NCBI RefSeq assembly: GCF_900177625.1
Contig: NZ_FXAU01000002.1
Location: 457,707-521,706 of the forward strand
Direction: 5' to 3'
DNA from: Sphingobacterium psychroaquaticum
GTDB taxonomy: Bacteria > Bacteroidota > Bacteroidia > Sphingobacteriales > Sphingobacteriaceae
Length of the DNA: 64,000 nucleotides
In this document: piece by piece, positions 25,059 through 33,246 of the stretch
Layout of the letters: every line of letters begins with the position of its first letter
How positions within the stretch are numbered: the stretch's first letter is position 1
Made by a program: the position numbers and the translations under genes
The notes under the pieces: generated by a model
What the model was told of the DNA's origin: nothing
Database searches by the model: none
Seen by the model: the letters and a program-made list of their open reading frames with translations, nothing else

Positions 25059-25060
25059 AG

Positions 25061-25090
25061 CAAAACCCTCTTGAATTTCGGAGGGTTTTG
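25061..25090. terminator. Bidirectional terminator between H1-like copy 2 and the ORF6N gene
   Basis: CAAAACCCTC and GAGGGTTTTG form a perfect 10-bp stem around a 10-base loop, between convergent genes. Confidence 0.8.
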
Positions 25091-25092
25091 TT

Positions 25093-25974
25093 TTATGTGT
25101 TGTTGAGAATTTGGAGCATCCTGCCTACCTCAATATCCATTCTCGAAAAGGCAAACCATTTTTTGCCCAGGTCTTTGAGCGATGCTCCGATATGGTACAG
25201 TTCTGTTTGGTCTATTATCAAAAAGCGGTCGTGTGCATCGGAGAAAATCTTTACGTCGATAGGGGGATATTGGCTGTTGTACCGTTGTACATCCAACCGT
25301 AGCTGACTGCTGATGGTTTTGGTGTAGATAGTTGCGGTCACATTAGTGTTGCGTTTCCCCAATAAGGTCAGTACGGTATCATCTACATAATTATCGAGCA
25401 GGATAATGGAGCTTTTGGCACTTCGGACAATATCCGCAACAAAGGTATAGGCATCAAAGACCTGCCCGTTGTAAAAAACACCTTTTTCGCTGTAGAGTTT
25501 GTCGCTTTCCAAAGCCTTGAAAATCTCCTCAATCTTCTGATCGGCTTTTAATTGTTTCAGCTCAATTTTATCCAAGCGATGAAAGAGGGAAGCATTGCTG
25601 ATGAGCATTCTACGCATTTCTACAAACGCATCCATAATTTCAATACTGACCTTTACAGCCACATCGGATCGAAGCACAGTACTCAACATTGCTATTCCTT
25701 GTTCGCCGAAAACGTAGGGAAGATAACGTCTTCCACCTCGCCCCACGTTTGAGGTTCCAAATTGGAACCTCAAAAAATCGACTTCCTCAACGGTCAGTTG
25801 AAAACAAAATTTTTCAGGAAACCTATCAATATTCCGTTTTACAGCTTTATTAAGGTTTTTTGTTTCTACTTGATACAAAACCGCAAGGTCGCTGTCCAAC
25901 ATCACTTGCTTGTCACGTATGGTATAAATCAGGTTCTTGATTTCCTTTGGACTAATGGCAGGCTTATTTTCCAT
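25093..25974 (-). CDS. ORF6N-domain DNA-binding protein with PLD-like C-terminus
   Basis: A 293-residue protein. Residues about 8-95 are an ORF6N (KilA-N-like) domain: IYTIRDKQVMLDSDLAVLY, then KNLNKAVKRN and RFPEKFCFQLT. A helical linker follows. The last part, TFVADIVRSAKSSIILLDNY to FAFSRMD, reads like a phospholipase-D-fold module with a degenerate HKD motif, HDRFLIID, in which Arg replaces Lys. The domain is common in phage and conjugative-element regulators. It shares one base with the upstream topoisomerase gene, so it belongs to the excision operon. Confidence 0.85.
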   Translation of the reverse strand: MENKPAISPKEIKNLIYTIRDKQVMLDSDLAVLYQVETKNLNKAVKRNIDRFPEKFCFQLTVEEVDFLRFQFGTSNVGRGGRRYLPYVFGEQGIAMLSTVLRSDVAVKVSIEIMDAFVEMRRMLISNASLFHRLDKIELKQLKADQKIEEIFKALESDKLYSEKGVFYNGQVFDAYTFVADIVRSAKSSIILLDNYVDDTVLTLLGKRNTNVTATIYTKTISSQLRLDVQRYNSQYPPIDVKIFSDAHDRFLIIDQTELYHIGASLKDLGKKWFAFSRMDIEVGRMLQILNNT

Positions 25975-28058
25975 TACTTTTTGTAGCTTTTATTTTTAGC
26001 AAATTCAAAGGAGGTATTGTAATCCTCATTCAACACGATGAAAGCATCGAATTTCTTACCCGCCTTGCTTTTCATTCCTTTTATGAGTGAAGTTTTTCCT
26101 TTACTGACAAGGCTTTCAATATCGGCTAGACCAATTTGTACGCCGCACACATTGCGGAACTGCACCCAATTACAACCCTCATCTGGACACTTCACGATTT
26201 TATCACGGATAATGAGTTGTTGGCTTTTGCATTTCGGGCAAACCAATTTGGGCAGGTGGTTTTGGGCGATGGAAGTTTGCAGTAATTCATTGGTAATAGA
26301 TGAAGCATAATTTTCCATTTCCTTTTGAAATGCATCTGCATCCGCTTCGTTGTTCTCAATTTTCTGCAATGCGAGTTCCCATTCGGCAGTCATTGCCACG
26401 TCCGCAATCTTTCGGTCTTTGACCAATTCATAGACCTGCAATCCCTTTTCGGTAGGGATTAAGGACTTCTTTTCTCGTTGGATATAATTGCGGGTAAACA
26501 GGGTTTCGATTATTGCAGCTCTTGTAGCCGGAGTACCGATACCGATATTTTGTAAAGCCTTGCGCTCATCTTCATTTTCGATTTCCTTTCCTGCACTTTC
26601 CATAGCCGACAAAAGCCCGGCTTCAGTATAAAGTACTGGCGGTTTTGTCTTCTTTTCCAAAACGGCAGCTTCCTTGATTTTGAGTTCATCACCTTTTTTC
26701 AGTTCGGGCAAATCTTGTATCGGTTCGGTATCATCATCGGAGAAACTACCTTTGATGCCACGCCAACCCGCTTCTATGATTTTACAGCCTTTTGCCGCAA
26801 AATCGTAATGCGACACCTGCAAACCGACATCGGCTATCTCTTTGACACAGGCCTGTGAAAGGGCTTCGAGCAACCGAAAGGCAACCATATCATAAACTGC
26901 ATTTTCCTTTGCAGATAATGCAGACGGGATTTTATCCGTTATCAATAATCCGTGATGGTCGGTAACACGCAGGTCGTTTACGATGCGTTTATTGAACCGT
27001 CCCCATTTCACTTTTGATACGGCTTGCCTACAGGTTTCTCTGTCCTGCAAAGCCCTCACAAGGTTAGGGATCTCTGCCCACATATCTTCGGGTATGTATT
27101 TGCTTCCTGTACGTGGATAAGTGATAAACTTCTTTTCGTAAAGGCTTTGGGCAATATTGAGCGTTTCTTCCGCAGAGAGGTTGAGTTTTTTGTTGGCTTC
27201 TTTTTGTAGCCCCGTAAGATCAAACAGCAAAGGTGGTTGCTCTGTAACGCTTTTGGTTTCCATTGATGTAACCGTTGCCATTCCACTCCGTTGAATAGAT
27301 TTCAGCGTATCATCGGCTAACTTTTGGTCTTCCCATTTGGTTGTGGCGATACTTTTAAAATCAATGAACTCCTTGTTGTGCGATAACTGTATCTGCCAAT
27401 ATTTCTTTACCGAGAAACTCGTGTTTTCCAGATAGCGTTTACATATCAAAGCGAGTGTAGGCGTTTGCACTCTTCCGAGCGAATAAATCCCATTACCTGC
27501 CGCAATGCTCAATGCCTGTGTAGCATTGATGCCTACCAGCCAATCGGCACGGCTCCTGCCTTGTGCTGCTTGGTATAATCCGTCAAATGCTGTCCCGTCT
27601 TTAAGATTATCAAAACCTTGTTTAATGGCTTTTTCTGTTAGTGAGCTTATCCAAAGGCGTTCAAAGGGCTTGTTGCATTTCAGGTATTCATAAATGTACC
27701 TGAAAATGAGTTCGCCTTCACGTCCTGCATCGGTAGCCACTATAATACTGTTGCTACGGTTAAAAAGCTGTTCAATAACTTTCAGCTGCTTTAATGCACC
27801 TGTATCGGCTGTATAACCTTTGTCTTTTTTAATTTTCCGAACGGTCAGCAAAAAGGGATTGGGCAGTATTGGCAAGGTTGATTTATCAAATCCTGATATT
27901 CCATAATCTTCTGGCATTCCCAACCCGATAAGGTGTCCGAATGCCCACGTAACAAAATAGCCGTTGCCTGTCAGGTAGCCGTCCTTTTTCTCGGATGCTC
28001 CCACAAGTCCGGCTATTTCCCTTGCTACGCTTGGTTTTTCTGCAATGATTGTTTTCAT
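25974..28058 (-). CDS. topB: DNA topoisomerase III, Exc-like excision protein
   Basis: A 694-residue type IA topoisomerase. It opens with the Toprim domain (MKTIIAEKPSVAREIAGLVG, TDAGREGELIFRYIY), has the active-site Tyr in FITYPRTGSKYIPEDM (about 310), and ends with a Cys4 zinc-finger-like segment (VCPKCKSQQ to KCPDEGCNW). In CTnDOT the matching gene is exc, which follows xis2c, xis2d and orf3 and is needed for efficient excision. Here it follows the DUF3945 gene by six bases and overlaps the ORF6N start by one base, in the same order as CTnDOT. Confidence 0.93.
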   Translation of the reverse strand: MKTIIAEKPSVAREIAGLVGASEKKDGYLTGNGYFVTWAFGHLIGLGMPEDYGISGFDKSTLPILPNPFLLTVRKIKKDKGYTADTGALKQLKVIEQLFNRSNSIIVATDAGREGELIFRYIYEYLKCNKPFERLWISSLTEKAIKQGFDNLKDGTAFDGLYQAAQGRSRADWLVGINATQALSIAAGNGIYSLGRVQTPTLALICKRYLENTSFSVKKYWQIQLSHNKEFIDFKSIATTKWEDQKLADDTLKSIQRSGMATVTSMETKSVTEQPPLLFDLTGLQKEANKKLNLSAEETLNIAQSLYEKKFITYPRTGSKYIPEDMWAEIPNLVRALQDRETCRQAVSKVKWGRFNKRIVNDLRVTDHHGLLITDKIPSALSAKENAVYDMVAFRLLEALSQACVKEIADVGLQVSHYDFAAKGCKIIEAGWRGIKGSFSDDDTEPIQDLPELKKGDELKIKEAAVLEKKTKPPVLYTEAGLLSAMESAGKEIENEDERKALQNIGIGTPATRAAIIETLFTRNYIQREKKSLIPTEKGLQVYELVKDRKIADVAMTAEWELALQKIENNEADADAFQKEMENYASSITNELLQTSIAQNHLPKLVCPKCKSQQLIIRDKIVKCPDEGCNWVQFRNVCGVQIGLADIESLVSKGKTSLIKGMKSKAGKKFDAFIVLNEDYNTSFEFAKNKSYKK

Positions 28059-28064
28059 ACTTTA

Positions 28065-29522
28065 CTACATTTTTCTGCCTTTGGACTTTGCAGGAGCTTT
28101 GAGCTTTTCCTGTTGTTCCTGCTGCTGTTTGTTTTTCGGTCTTTGTTGCTCCGACTTCAAAGGCTCTTTGATGTTTTTGGTCGCTTCGTTGGTCTTGCCC
28201 TCCGAATTGACGGCAGTTTGCGTTTTATGAGCTTCGGTGGGTTTAACCCTTTCCTTATATTTATTAGGAAATTCAAAATTGGTTTTTCCGGTTTCTCTAT
28301 TGAAAGTGATGTAACCCTGATATGGCTGCCCTTTTTTATCCCTCAATCCGTCAATATAGACGGTTTGTCCGGCTTTAAAATCCTTATGTTGCTCATCTGT
28401 CAGTTCCTTACCTCTGAATGTTCTTGGAGCTTCCTGCGGCTGACTTTGTTGGTTATTCTGCCCCCTGCTTTGTGCTTGCTGATTAGAGTTGCTTCTGTCA
28501 AACATAAATTCAACATAGCGCTTGTCTGCATTGAACTGTACGGTTGCCGAAAATTCAGTTCCCTTTTTAGAAATCATTCCGTCTAACTGAAGCGGCTTAC
28601 CCTCCATTAAGGTTTGCTTTTGCTTTTCATTCAGCTTTACGCCCTTAATTTCGTCAGGAATTTTTATGAAATCTGTCTTTAGTGCAATAAGCTCATTGGT
28701 CAGCCGGTCCACACTGATAATGGATGGCATCAGTTCTCCTGTTTTAGAATTGATTAGATTAACCACACGCCCCATATTGCCTGTTTCGAGCAGGTTTTTC
28801 TTGTCTTCATCCGTAAACTTATGTCCGAAGAACTCAAAGTGCAGATTAGGTTCTTTTTTGATACCGTGTATTGCCACGATAACATTTCCGCCTTCGCCCT
28901 GCTGTAAAGACAGACGGGCATCTGTGCGGAGGATAGAACCTCCGAGGTTAATGCCTACTGGTACAAGTTCGTTGGTTTTAAAACCTCGTAACAAAGGGTC
29001 GAGCAGGTTTCTTTTTTCGAGGTATTCCTTGCTCAATCCGAGATTTTTCATTGTGTCCCAATCAATCTGCTCCGGCTTATAGCGGTATTCGCTTGTTTCC
29101 GGTGTTGTTTGTGCTGTTGCCATATCATTTTTATTTTCTTGTTTATTATTCTCTTGTGTGTCGGTTTTTATTTCGTGTTCTTTCATCACTTTTTCGCCCT
29201 CCGGTGTAGGCTTGTCAACTTGTTTCTGCATTTCCTTTGCCTTTTCTACGGCGATAGGTTCGGGTACTTTGAAAAATGAAAAGTTGGTCGGGTTTTTCAG
29301 TTGGCTGATAAAGTTGGAGAAGAAATTTGAAAAGAAATCGCCGTGCTTGTCCACACGCATAAACTGATTTTGGTTCTTTTTTGTGGGGTCAACAGTTTCC
29401 ATTTTCCCGTTTTTGTCAATGCTCTTTACTGCTTGGATTTTCATTTTATCTTTATCCAGCACCAATAATATGTCCGATAGTTGTTCGGGCATTTCCTGTT
29501 TGTTTGTTGTTTCTTCGGTCAT
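28065..29522 (-). CDS. DUF4099/DUF3945 protein, Orf3-like member of the excision operon
   Basis: A 485-residue hydrophilic protein. The middle (about 135-250) matches DUF4099 (PEQIDWDTMKNLGLSKEYLE, LVPVGINLGGSILRTDARL). The later part holds two DUF3945-type repeats (LNEKQKQTLMEGKPLQLDGM and LTDEQHKDFKAGQTVYIDGL). The C-terminus is a Lys/Gln-rich low-complexity tail. Function is unknown. Its place between the HTH genes and topB is that of orf3 in CTnDOT. A GTGGCA-type repeat lies 61 bases upstream, so it may have its own promoter besides the operon promoter. Confidence 0.85.
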   Translation of the reverse strand: MTEETTNKQEMPEQLSDILLVLDKDKMKIQAVKSIDKNGKMETVDPTKKNQNQFMRVDKHGDFFSNFFSNFISQLKNPTNFSFFKVPEPIAVEKAKEMQKQVDKPTPEGEKVMKEHEIKTDTQENNKQENKNDMATAQTTPETSEYRYKPEQIDWDTMKNLGLSKEYLEKRNLLDPLLRGFKTNELVPVGINLGGSILRTDARLSLQQGEGGNVIVAIHGIKKEPNLHFEFFGHKFTDEDKKNLLETGNMGRVVNLINSKTGELMPSIISVDRLTNELIALKTDFIKIPDEIKGVKLNEKQKQTLMEGKPLQLDGMISKKGTEFSATVQFNADKRYVEFMFDRSNSNQQAQSRGQNNQQSQPQEAPRTFRGKELTDEQHKDFKAGQTVYIDGLRDKKGQPYQGYITFNRETGKTNFEFPNKYKERVKPTEAHKTQTAVNSEGKTNEATKNIKEPLKSEQQRPKNKQQQEQQEKLKAPAKSKGRKM

Positions 29523-29582
29523 AATCTGAAAAATTTAAAGTTCATCGCCGAAAGTAAAATAAGCGTTCACTGCCTCGCCCGA

Positions 29583-29616
29583 TGTGGCACTCAAAGGCAG
29601 TATTTGGCGTTCATTG
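29583..29616. repeat. GTGGCA-type repeat, copy 3 (upstream of the DUF3945 gene)
   Basis: It opens GTGGCACTCAAAGGCAGTAT and contains TATTTGGCGT, the same end as copy 2 at 21211-21252. It lies between the HTH gene and the DUF3945 gene. Confidence 0.5.
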
Positions 29617-29620
29617 GCTT

Positions 29621-29920
29621 TCATTTCTTAGGAGGAGGGTTAAAGCTCTCTCTTATGAACTGATGCACATCGGACAACTTGTAATACAGTTTTCCGCTTA
29701 TCGTATAATAGGGTAGCTTGCCAATGGAGCGATACCGTTGCAGGGAGCGGTTGCTGATTTTCAGCATTTGCAATAAGTCTTGATTATCCAATAATTCTTC
29801 GCCGTCTATGCTGTTGCGTTTCCTTTGCAGTTCATCTATATTATCGCCCAGCATATCAAGGCGACCCATTAAGCGTTCCATCCACGCTATAAATTCCATT
29901 CTATCAATATTCATAGCCAC
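29621..29920 (-). CDS. Excisionase-like helix-turn-helix protein (Xis2-type), 99 residues
   Basis: A MerR/excisionase-fold protein: a helical N-terminal part, then a winged HTH (LLDNQDLLQMLKISNRSLQR, RSIGKLPYYTISGKLYYKL). Such proteins bend DNA at the element's ends and steer the integrase toward excision. It matches the xis2c/xis2d pair of CTnDOT in size and place, but I cannot say which of the two it is. It starts five bases after the other HTH gene. Confidence 0.8.
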   Translation of the reverse strand: MAMNIDRMEFIAWMERLMGRLDMLGDNIDELQRKRNSIDGEELLDNQDLLQMLKISNRSLQRYRSIGKLPYYTISGKLYYKLSDVHQFIRESFNPPPKK

Positions 29921-29925
29921 ACTTT

Positions 29926-30279
29926 TTAGGGTTTGTCGGATTTTAGTCTTCTGCCTTTTTCCATATAGCTTTTGCCTTTTGCCATTAATTCCTGTACAAA
30001 TTCATCACTGCTTTGTATAGCATTGGCATTGAGCATATCCTTAATGGCTCCAATAGTGTAGAAATATTGACCGTAGATTTTCGAGTATGCTATCTCGCCT
30101 TTGGTCCGCATACGCCATAGAGTTTTTTCACTGATGTGCAGGTATTGGCATACCTCGTGATTGTTAAGCCACAAGTCATCATAGCTTGTGTTGTCTAATC
30201 TTTTCAGGTAATCAGCAATGGCATTAATACGGCTGTTGAGCTGTTGCCACGCTTCTTCTTCGATTGTGATTATTTTCAT
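29926..30279 (-). CDS. Excisionase-like helix-turn-helix protein (Xis2-type), 117 residues
   Basis: The first gene of the excision operon. Residues about 35-85 form a MerR-like HTH (LNNHEVCQYLHISEKTLWRM, RTKGEIAYSKIYGQYFYT), preceded by a helix and followed by a basic tail (KGRRLKSDKP). It and its 99-residue neighbour are the likely Xis pair. Its upstream region (30280-30480) is unusually rich in inverted repeats, as expected for the RteC-controlled excision promoter. Confidence 0.8.
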   Translation of the reverse strand: MKIITIEEEAWQQLNSRINAIADYLKRLDNTSYDDLWLNNHEVCQYLHISEKTLWRMRTKGEIAYSKIYGQYFYTIGAIKDMLNANAIQSSDEFVQELMAKGKSYMEKGRRLKSDKP

Positions 30280-30480
30280 CGCATTGCTCCTTAATGTTTA
30301 CAATGCAAAATTCTCAAAGGTGGCAGTGTTTGTCCGCCAACCCTCGCCAATTGGTTAGGCGGTTTTTTGAAAATTTTTACAATTATGAGAAACCCTTGTT
30401 TAATAAGGGTTTTGGAGCATTTAAGATATTTCTTAATGGAGTTTTACTGACATTTGCCAATTGGCATTTATGGGCAAATA
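30280..30480. promoter_or_regulatory. Excision operon control region with several inverted repeats
   Basis: The region holds a GTGGCAGTGTTTG repeat copy (30319-30332), an imperfect CCGCC..GGCGG hairpin followed by TTTTTT (about 30334-30368), the hairpin AAACCCTT/AAGGGTTT (30390-30412) and the perfect palindrome TGCCAATTGGCA (30455-30466). In CTnDOT, RteC binds inverted half-sites upstream of xis2c, so one of these may be the RteC site. The assignment is inferred. Confidence 0.5.
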
Positions 30481-30481
30481 A

Positions 30482-30510
30482 AAGAGCAGTACAAAAAATG
30501 TTCTGCTCTT
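30482..30510 (-). terminator. Terminator of the second rteC gene
   Basis: AAGAGCAG-TAC pairs with GT-TCTGCTCTT with one mismatch. On the minus strand the hairpin is followed by TTTATTT, 20 bases after the rteC stop codon. Confidence 0.65.
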
Positions 30511-30529
30511 AAAAACTGTAATGAAACAA

Positions 30530-31375
30530 CTAAAGGTCTTTGTCCATATACTCTTCAAGGGATATTTTGAGCTGATCTAAAAATGCCGTTCGAGAACCTG
30601 CTCTTGTTTTCATTCTATGGAAAGAATGATGTATATCGTTTAAGGGCGTTCGGAATAACACCTGGAAAATCAAAGCTAATTTTCTAATACCTATTTTTCC
30701 ATAAGCAATGGAATTTGAAGCATATAAAGCATATATAAGTTCGATAAGGGCATTTTGAGTATTTGTCCACGAAATATCTTTATTTGCATCTCCATTTATT
30801 AAAATCAAATCTGGATTTTCTTCAGGATTTATTTTAGCAATCATATAAGTATAAAGTAATTCGTTCGCTATAATATGAGCTATCTTGTTATCATAGTATG
30901 TTGAAAAACTAAGGTCGATTTCAAATACGCCACTCTTTAAGCCATCGTGGTAATTGATTTGCCCGAGCCTGAAAAAAGAATGATCTCGGTCAGTCCTTCC
31001 TGTACGATAGTACCTGTAAAAATCTTCATTGCATATACTCTCTTTATATTCTGATTTCAGCGATTTTAATAGGTTCTCATAATAGCTTTGGTGTATTTCC
31101 CCATTACTCACCGGACAAGTTGTTTCAATACGGAATACTTTGTTATAGTATATGAGTTTACCTAAAACTTGCGGTTTGATATTTTTGAAAAATTCTATCT
31201 CTTGCTGTTCATCTGTAAATCCAGTCTGTACGACTTGGGTTTTTATGGAACACAACATTTCATTAAGGAATAAGGTCATTTGATATGCTTCTTCCGATGT
31301 TGGCAACATTTGAGATGAAAGTTTATCTTCCTGATACCTAATTTGCGATAATATTTTACTCAATACGATTTCCAT
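30530..31375 (-). CDS. rteC: RteC-family regulator, second copy
   Basis: A 281-residue RteC protein. Key stretches are FFKNIKPQVLGKLIYYN, FYRYYRTGRTDRDHSFFRLG, IAHIIANELLYTYMI and SWTNTQNALIELIYALYASN; the C-terminal half has the winged-helix form of RteC. It is directly upstream of the excision operon on the same strand and separated by its own terminator, as in CTnDOT, where RteC activates xis2c-xis2d-orf3-exc. I take this copy, not that at 13757-14581, as the working excision regulator because of its position. It is the last backbone gene before the core chromosome. Confidence 0.87.
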   Translation of the reverse strand: MEIVLSKILSQIRYQEDKLSSQMLPTSEEAYQMTLFLNEMLCSIKTQVVQTGFTDEQQEIEFFKNIKPQVLGKLIYYNKVFRIETTCPVSNGEIHQSYYENLLKSLKSEYKESICNEDFYRYYRTGRTDRDHSFFRLGQINYHDGLKSGVFEIDLSFSTYYDNKIAHIIANELLYTYMIAKINPEENPDLILINGDANKDISWTNTQNALIELIYALYASNSIAYGKIGIRKLALIFQVLFRTPLNDIHHSFHRMKTRAGSRTAFLDQLKISLEEYMDKDL

Positions 31376-31719
31376 AGCGTAATCATTTTAAAAGTTAGCA
31401 CTATTTGTTTCGGAGTTACAATTATTGTATATAAGCCAAAATTTGGAAATAATCTTGAAACCAATATCACAGATTACACCCTATGGGGGGATTTTTTCAT
31501 AGAACTTAGATGAAAAAATGGGTAAAGCAGTAATGTACTTTACCCATTAATTTATTACATTTGCATTAATGATTTACAAGGTAATCAAGTGAAAGCAAGT
31601 GCAGTAAGCACCATTACTAAATCGTTACCGATAGCATTTTCCATTCTTGTAATCTACTCTTAATGAACCTATTTAGGTCAAACTAATCTTTTTCTACAAA
31701 AAAGAGCCTCCTCAAACGC
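31376..31719. other. Probable right end of the mobile element: gene-free junction region
   Basis: 344 bases with no supported gene. It holds an 11-bp inverted repeat AATGGGTAAAG/CTTTACCCATT (31517-31548) and, just after it, TTACATTTGC (31555-31564), which differs by one base from the GTANNTTTGC core reported for CTnDOT attachment sites. The latter also fits a -7 box (TACATTTG), so it could instead be a promoter for the acetyltransferase gene. No tRNA is seen. Confidence 0.45.
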
Positions 31720-32226
31720 GTGCAGGAACACAAAAAGTTACGAGAGAGCAAGGAAGTAAGGATTGTTCCGTATACACCTGCTTACCAGTCTGCATTTAAG
31801 CGTTTAAATGAGGAATGGATATCCACTTACTTTGAAATGGAGGCGGCCGACTACAAAGCCTTAGATCATCCCCAGGCGTACATCTTGGATCAAGGGGGGA
31901 AGATTCTCGTTGCGCTATACAAGGATCAGCCTGTTGGCGTTTGTGCATTGATTAAGATGACGGATCCAGATTATGATTATGAAATGGCAAAAATGGCGGT
32001 ATCACCAACATCACAAGGCAAAAGCATCGGGTGGCTATTAGGACAAGAAATCGTGAAAACCGCCTATGAACTTGGCGCTAAGAAGATTTTTTTAGAAAGC
32101 AACACGATATTAAAGCCTGCTATCAGCCTATATTACAAACTCGGTTTTGAAAAAGTAGCGGGACACCCCACCCCGTACAAGCGGTGTAACATTCAAATGG
32201 AATTGGATCTTACTAAGAAGAGATAA
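31720..32226 (+). CDS. GNAT-family N-acetyltransferase
   Basis: A 168-residue GNAT protein. The acetyl-CoA-binding motif A is KMAVSPTSQGKSIGWLLGQE, followed by the motif B pattern SLYYKLGFEKV. The substrate is unknown. The start is GTG at 31720. No ATG lies in frame near the N-terminus, and the first residues are poorly defined; as this is the first gene after the mobile element, the true start may have been altered by insertion. A perfect hairpin terminator follows. Confidence 0.8.
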   Translation: MQEHKKLRESKEVRIVPYTPAYQSAFKRLNEEWISTYFEMEAADYKALDHPQAYILDQGGKILVALYKDQPVGVCALIKMTDPDYDYEMAKMAVSPTSQGKSIGWLLGQEIVKTAYELGAKKIFLESNTILKPAISLYYKLGFEKVAGHPTPYKRCNIQMELDLTKKR

Positions 32227-32227
32227 A

Positions 32228-32259
32228 AAAAGCGCTTTGCAATATTGCAAAGCGCTTTT
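32228..32259. terminator. Bidirectional terminator, 32-bp perfect palindrome
   Basis: AAAAGCGCTTTGCAAT and its exact reverse complement lie between the convergent acetyltransferase and lipoprotein genes, with A/T runs on both sides. Confidence 0.85.
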
Positions 32260-32283
32260 CATACATTTCGTTAAAAGTGATGC

Positions 32284-32838
32284 TTAGTCTTGTACACGTG
32301 TGAAGTTAAACACCAAGTTTCCTGTTCCATTATCCAATGGGATTGGCATACGCATTACTAAGGACTGACCATCAGAGTACGAAAGATCTAAACGGTAACC
32401 ACTTGTAACATTCTGCGCTTTCTCTCCCGAATATACTTTCTTAAGCTGAAACTGCGGATGTACTCCAGCGGTATTCGCATCATAAACTGACCATACAATG
32501 GTGCGTACCGCCCCATCAGCACATAATGTTCCTGACGCATTGAATGTTATACTTCCTTTGTAATTACCGCCAGGTAGGTTCCAAACACTACCAATAAAGC
32601 AATCCACTGGAGCTTCATCAAGGATATTTTTAATCGTATACGCTGCTGGGATATCTTCTCTATCTACGGAGTTTAGGACCCATTTCCCTTTCAAACCATT
32701 TCTCCATTCGGAGGCGCTTGGACCATTACTACCTCCAGATGCAGAACCACCATTAGTAGGTCTTTTTTGGGCGCCGCACGAAGCCACTACGAATACCGCT
32801 GCAATCATTGCTACCACGGATAAGATATGTTTACGCAT
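32284..32838 (-). CDS. Lipoprotein, lipocalin-like, unknown function
   Basis: A 184-residue protein with a lipoprotein signal (MRKHILSVVAMIAAVFVVAS, then Cys21). A Gly/Ser-rich linker leads to a domain with the GKWVLNSVD opening, TLCADGAVRTIVWSVYD and alternating hydrophobic strands to the end, which fits a lipocalin-like beta-barrel. Function is unknown. It stands alone between two convergent or divergent neighbours. Confidence 0.7.
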   Translation of the reverse strand: MRKHILSVVAMIAAVFVVASCGAQKRPTNGGSASGGSNGPSASEWRNGLKGKWVLNSVDREDIPAAYTIKNILDEAPVDCFIGSVWNLPGGNYKGSITFNASGTLCADGAVRTIVWSVYDANTAGVHPQFQLKKVYSGEKAQNVTSGYRLDLSYSDGQSLVMRMPIPLDNGTGNLVFNFTRVQD

Positions 32839-32897
32839 AATATAAAATTTAGTTTTTTTATTTTGACTATATTCGCAAATATAAGAACTTTGACTGC

Positions 32898-33212
32898 ATG
32901 AACGCCTCCAAAAATCATACCATAAGCAAATTTGTAGCGAAAGCGGCCTTGCGGGTGGTTATCGTCTTGATGGCTCTCCCTGTGTTTATGTACTTCACAA
33001 AAAAAGAAAGTATGCTCCAGCATATCGTCTTTCCGAACAAAATAGCACTCCTAGCACCACTGCTTCTCCTCGTCCTATTTACCGGTCTGTTAATTCTAAT
33101 GCTTCGAAACAAATATGAAAAAATTGACTTAAATTGGTTGTTTAGCTTAAGCAGTATCTTTCTTATATTATACTTGATTCTCTTTTACATCCGGATTTTT
33201 CCCGTGGTCTAA
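32898..33212 (+). CDS. Small membrane protein, three predicted segments
   Basis: A 104-residue protein with a basic N-terminus and hydrophobic stretches ALRVVIVLMALPVFMYF, IALLAPLLLLVLFTGLLILM and SLSSIFLILYLILFYIRIFP. No known domain. It is divergent from the lipoprotein gene and precedes the flippase-like gene on the same strand, with a 34-base gap, so it may be co-transcribed. Function is unknown. Confidence 0.6.
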   Translation: MNASKNHTISKFVAKAALRVVIVLMALPVFMYFTKKESMLQHIVFPNKIALLAPLLLLVLFTGLLILMLRNKYEKIDLNWLFSLSSIFLILYLILFYIRIFPVV

Positions 33213-33246
33213 TCGTAGGGATTTACTGAAAGCCAACAAATAAAAG

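Larger units (their letters stand above)
1..31550. mobile_element. Right-hand part of a CTnDOT-like integrative conjugative element with metal cargo
   Basis: The region holds the regulatory and excision gene set known from Bacteroidota conjugative transposons: two RteC proteins, two excisionase-like HTH proteins, a DUF4099/DUF3945 protein, topoisomerase III, an ORF6N protein, H1-like proteins, an MT-A70 methylase, DUF1896 and a very large methyltransferase-helicase. Core chromosomal genes begin at about 31.7 kb, so the right end is placed in the gene-free stretch 31376-31719. The left end lies outside the window. No tyrosine recombinase or tra/mob gene is visible, so completeness and mobility cannot be judged. 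That the metal cargo at 1-13.7 kb belongs to the same element is inferred from its continuity with the backbone. Confidence 0.65.

Noticed and set aside
31555..31564. TTACATTTGC as a certain attachment site
   Set aside because: It differs by one base from the reported core, also fits a -7 promoter box, and no matching copy at another end is available in the window. Kept only as a candidate.
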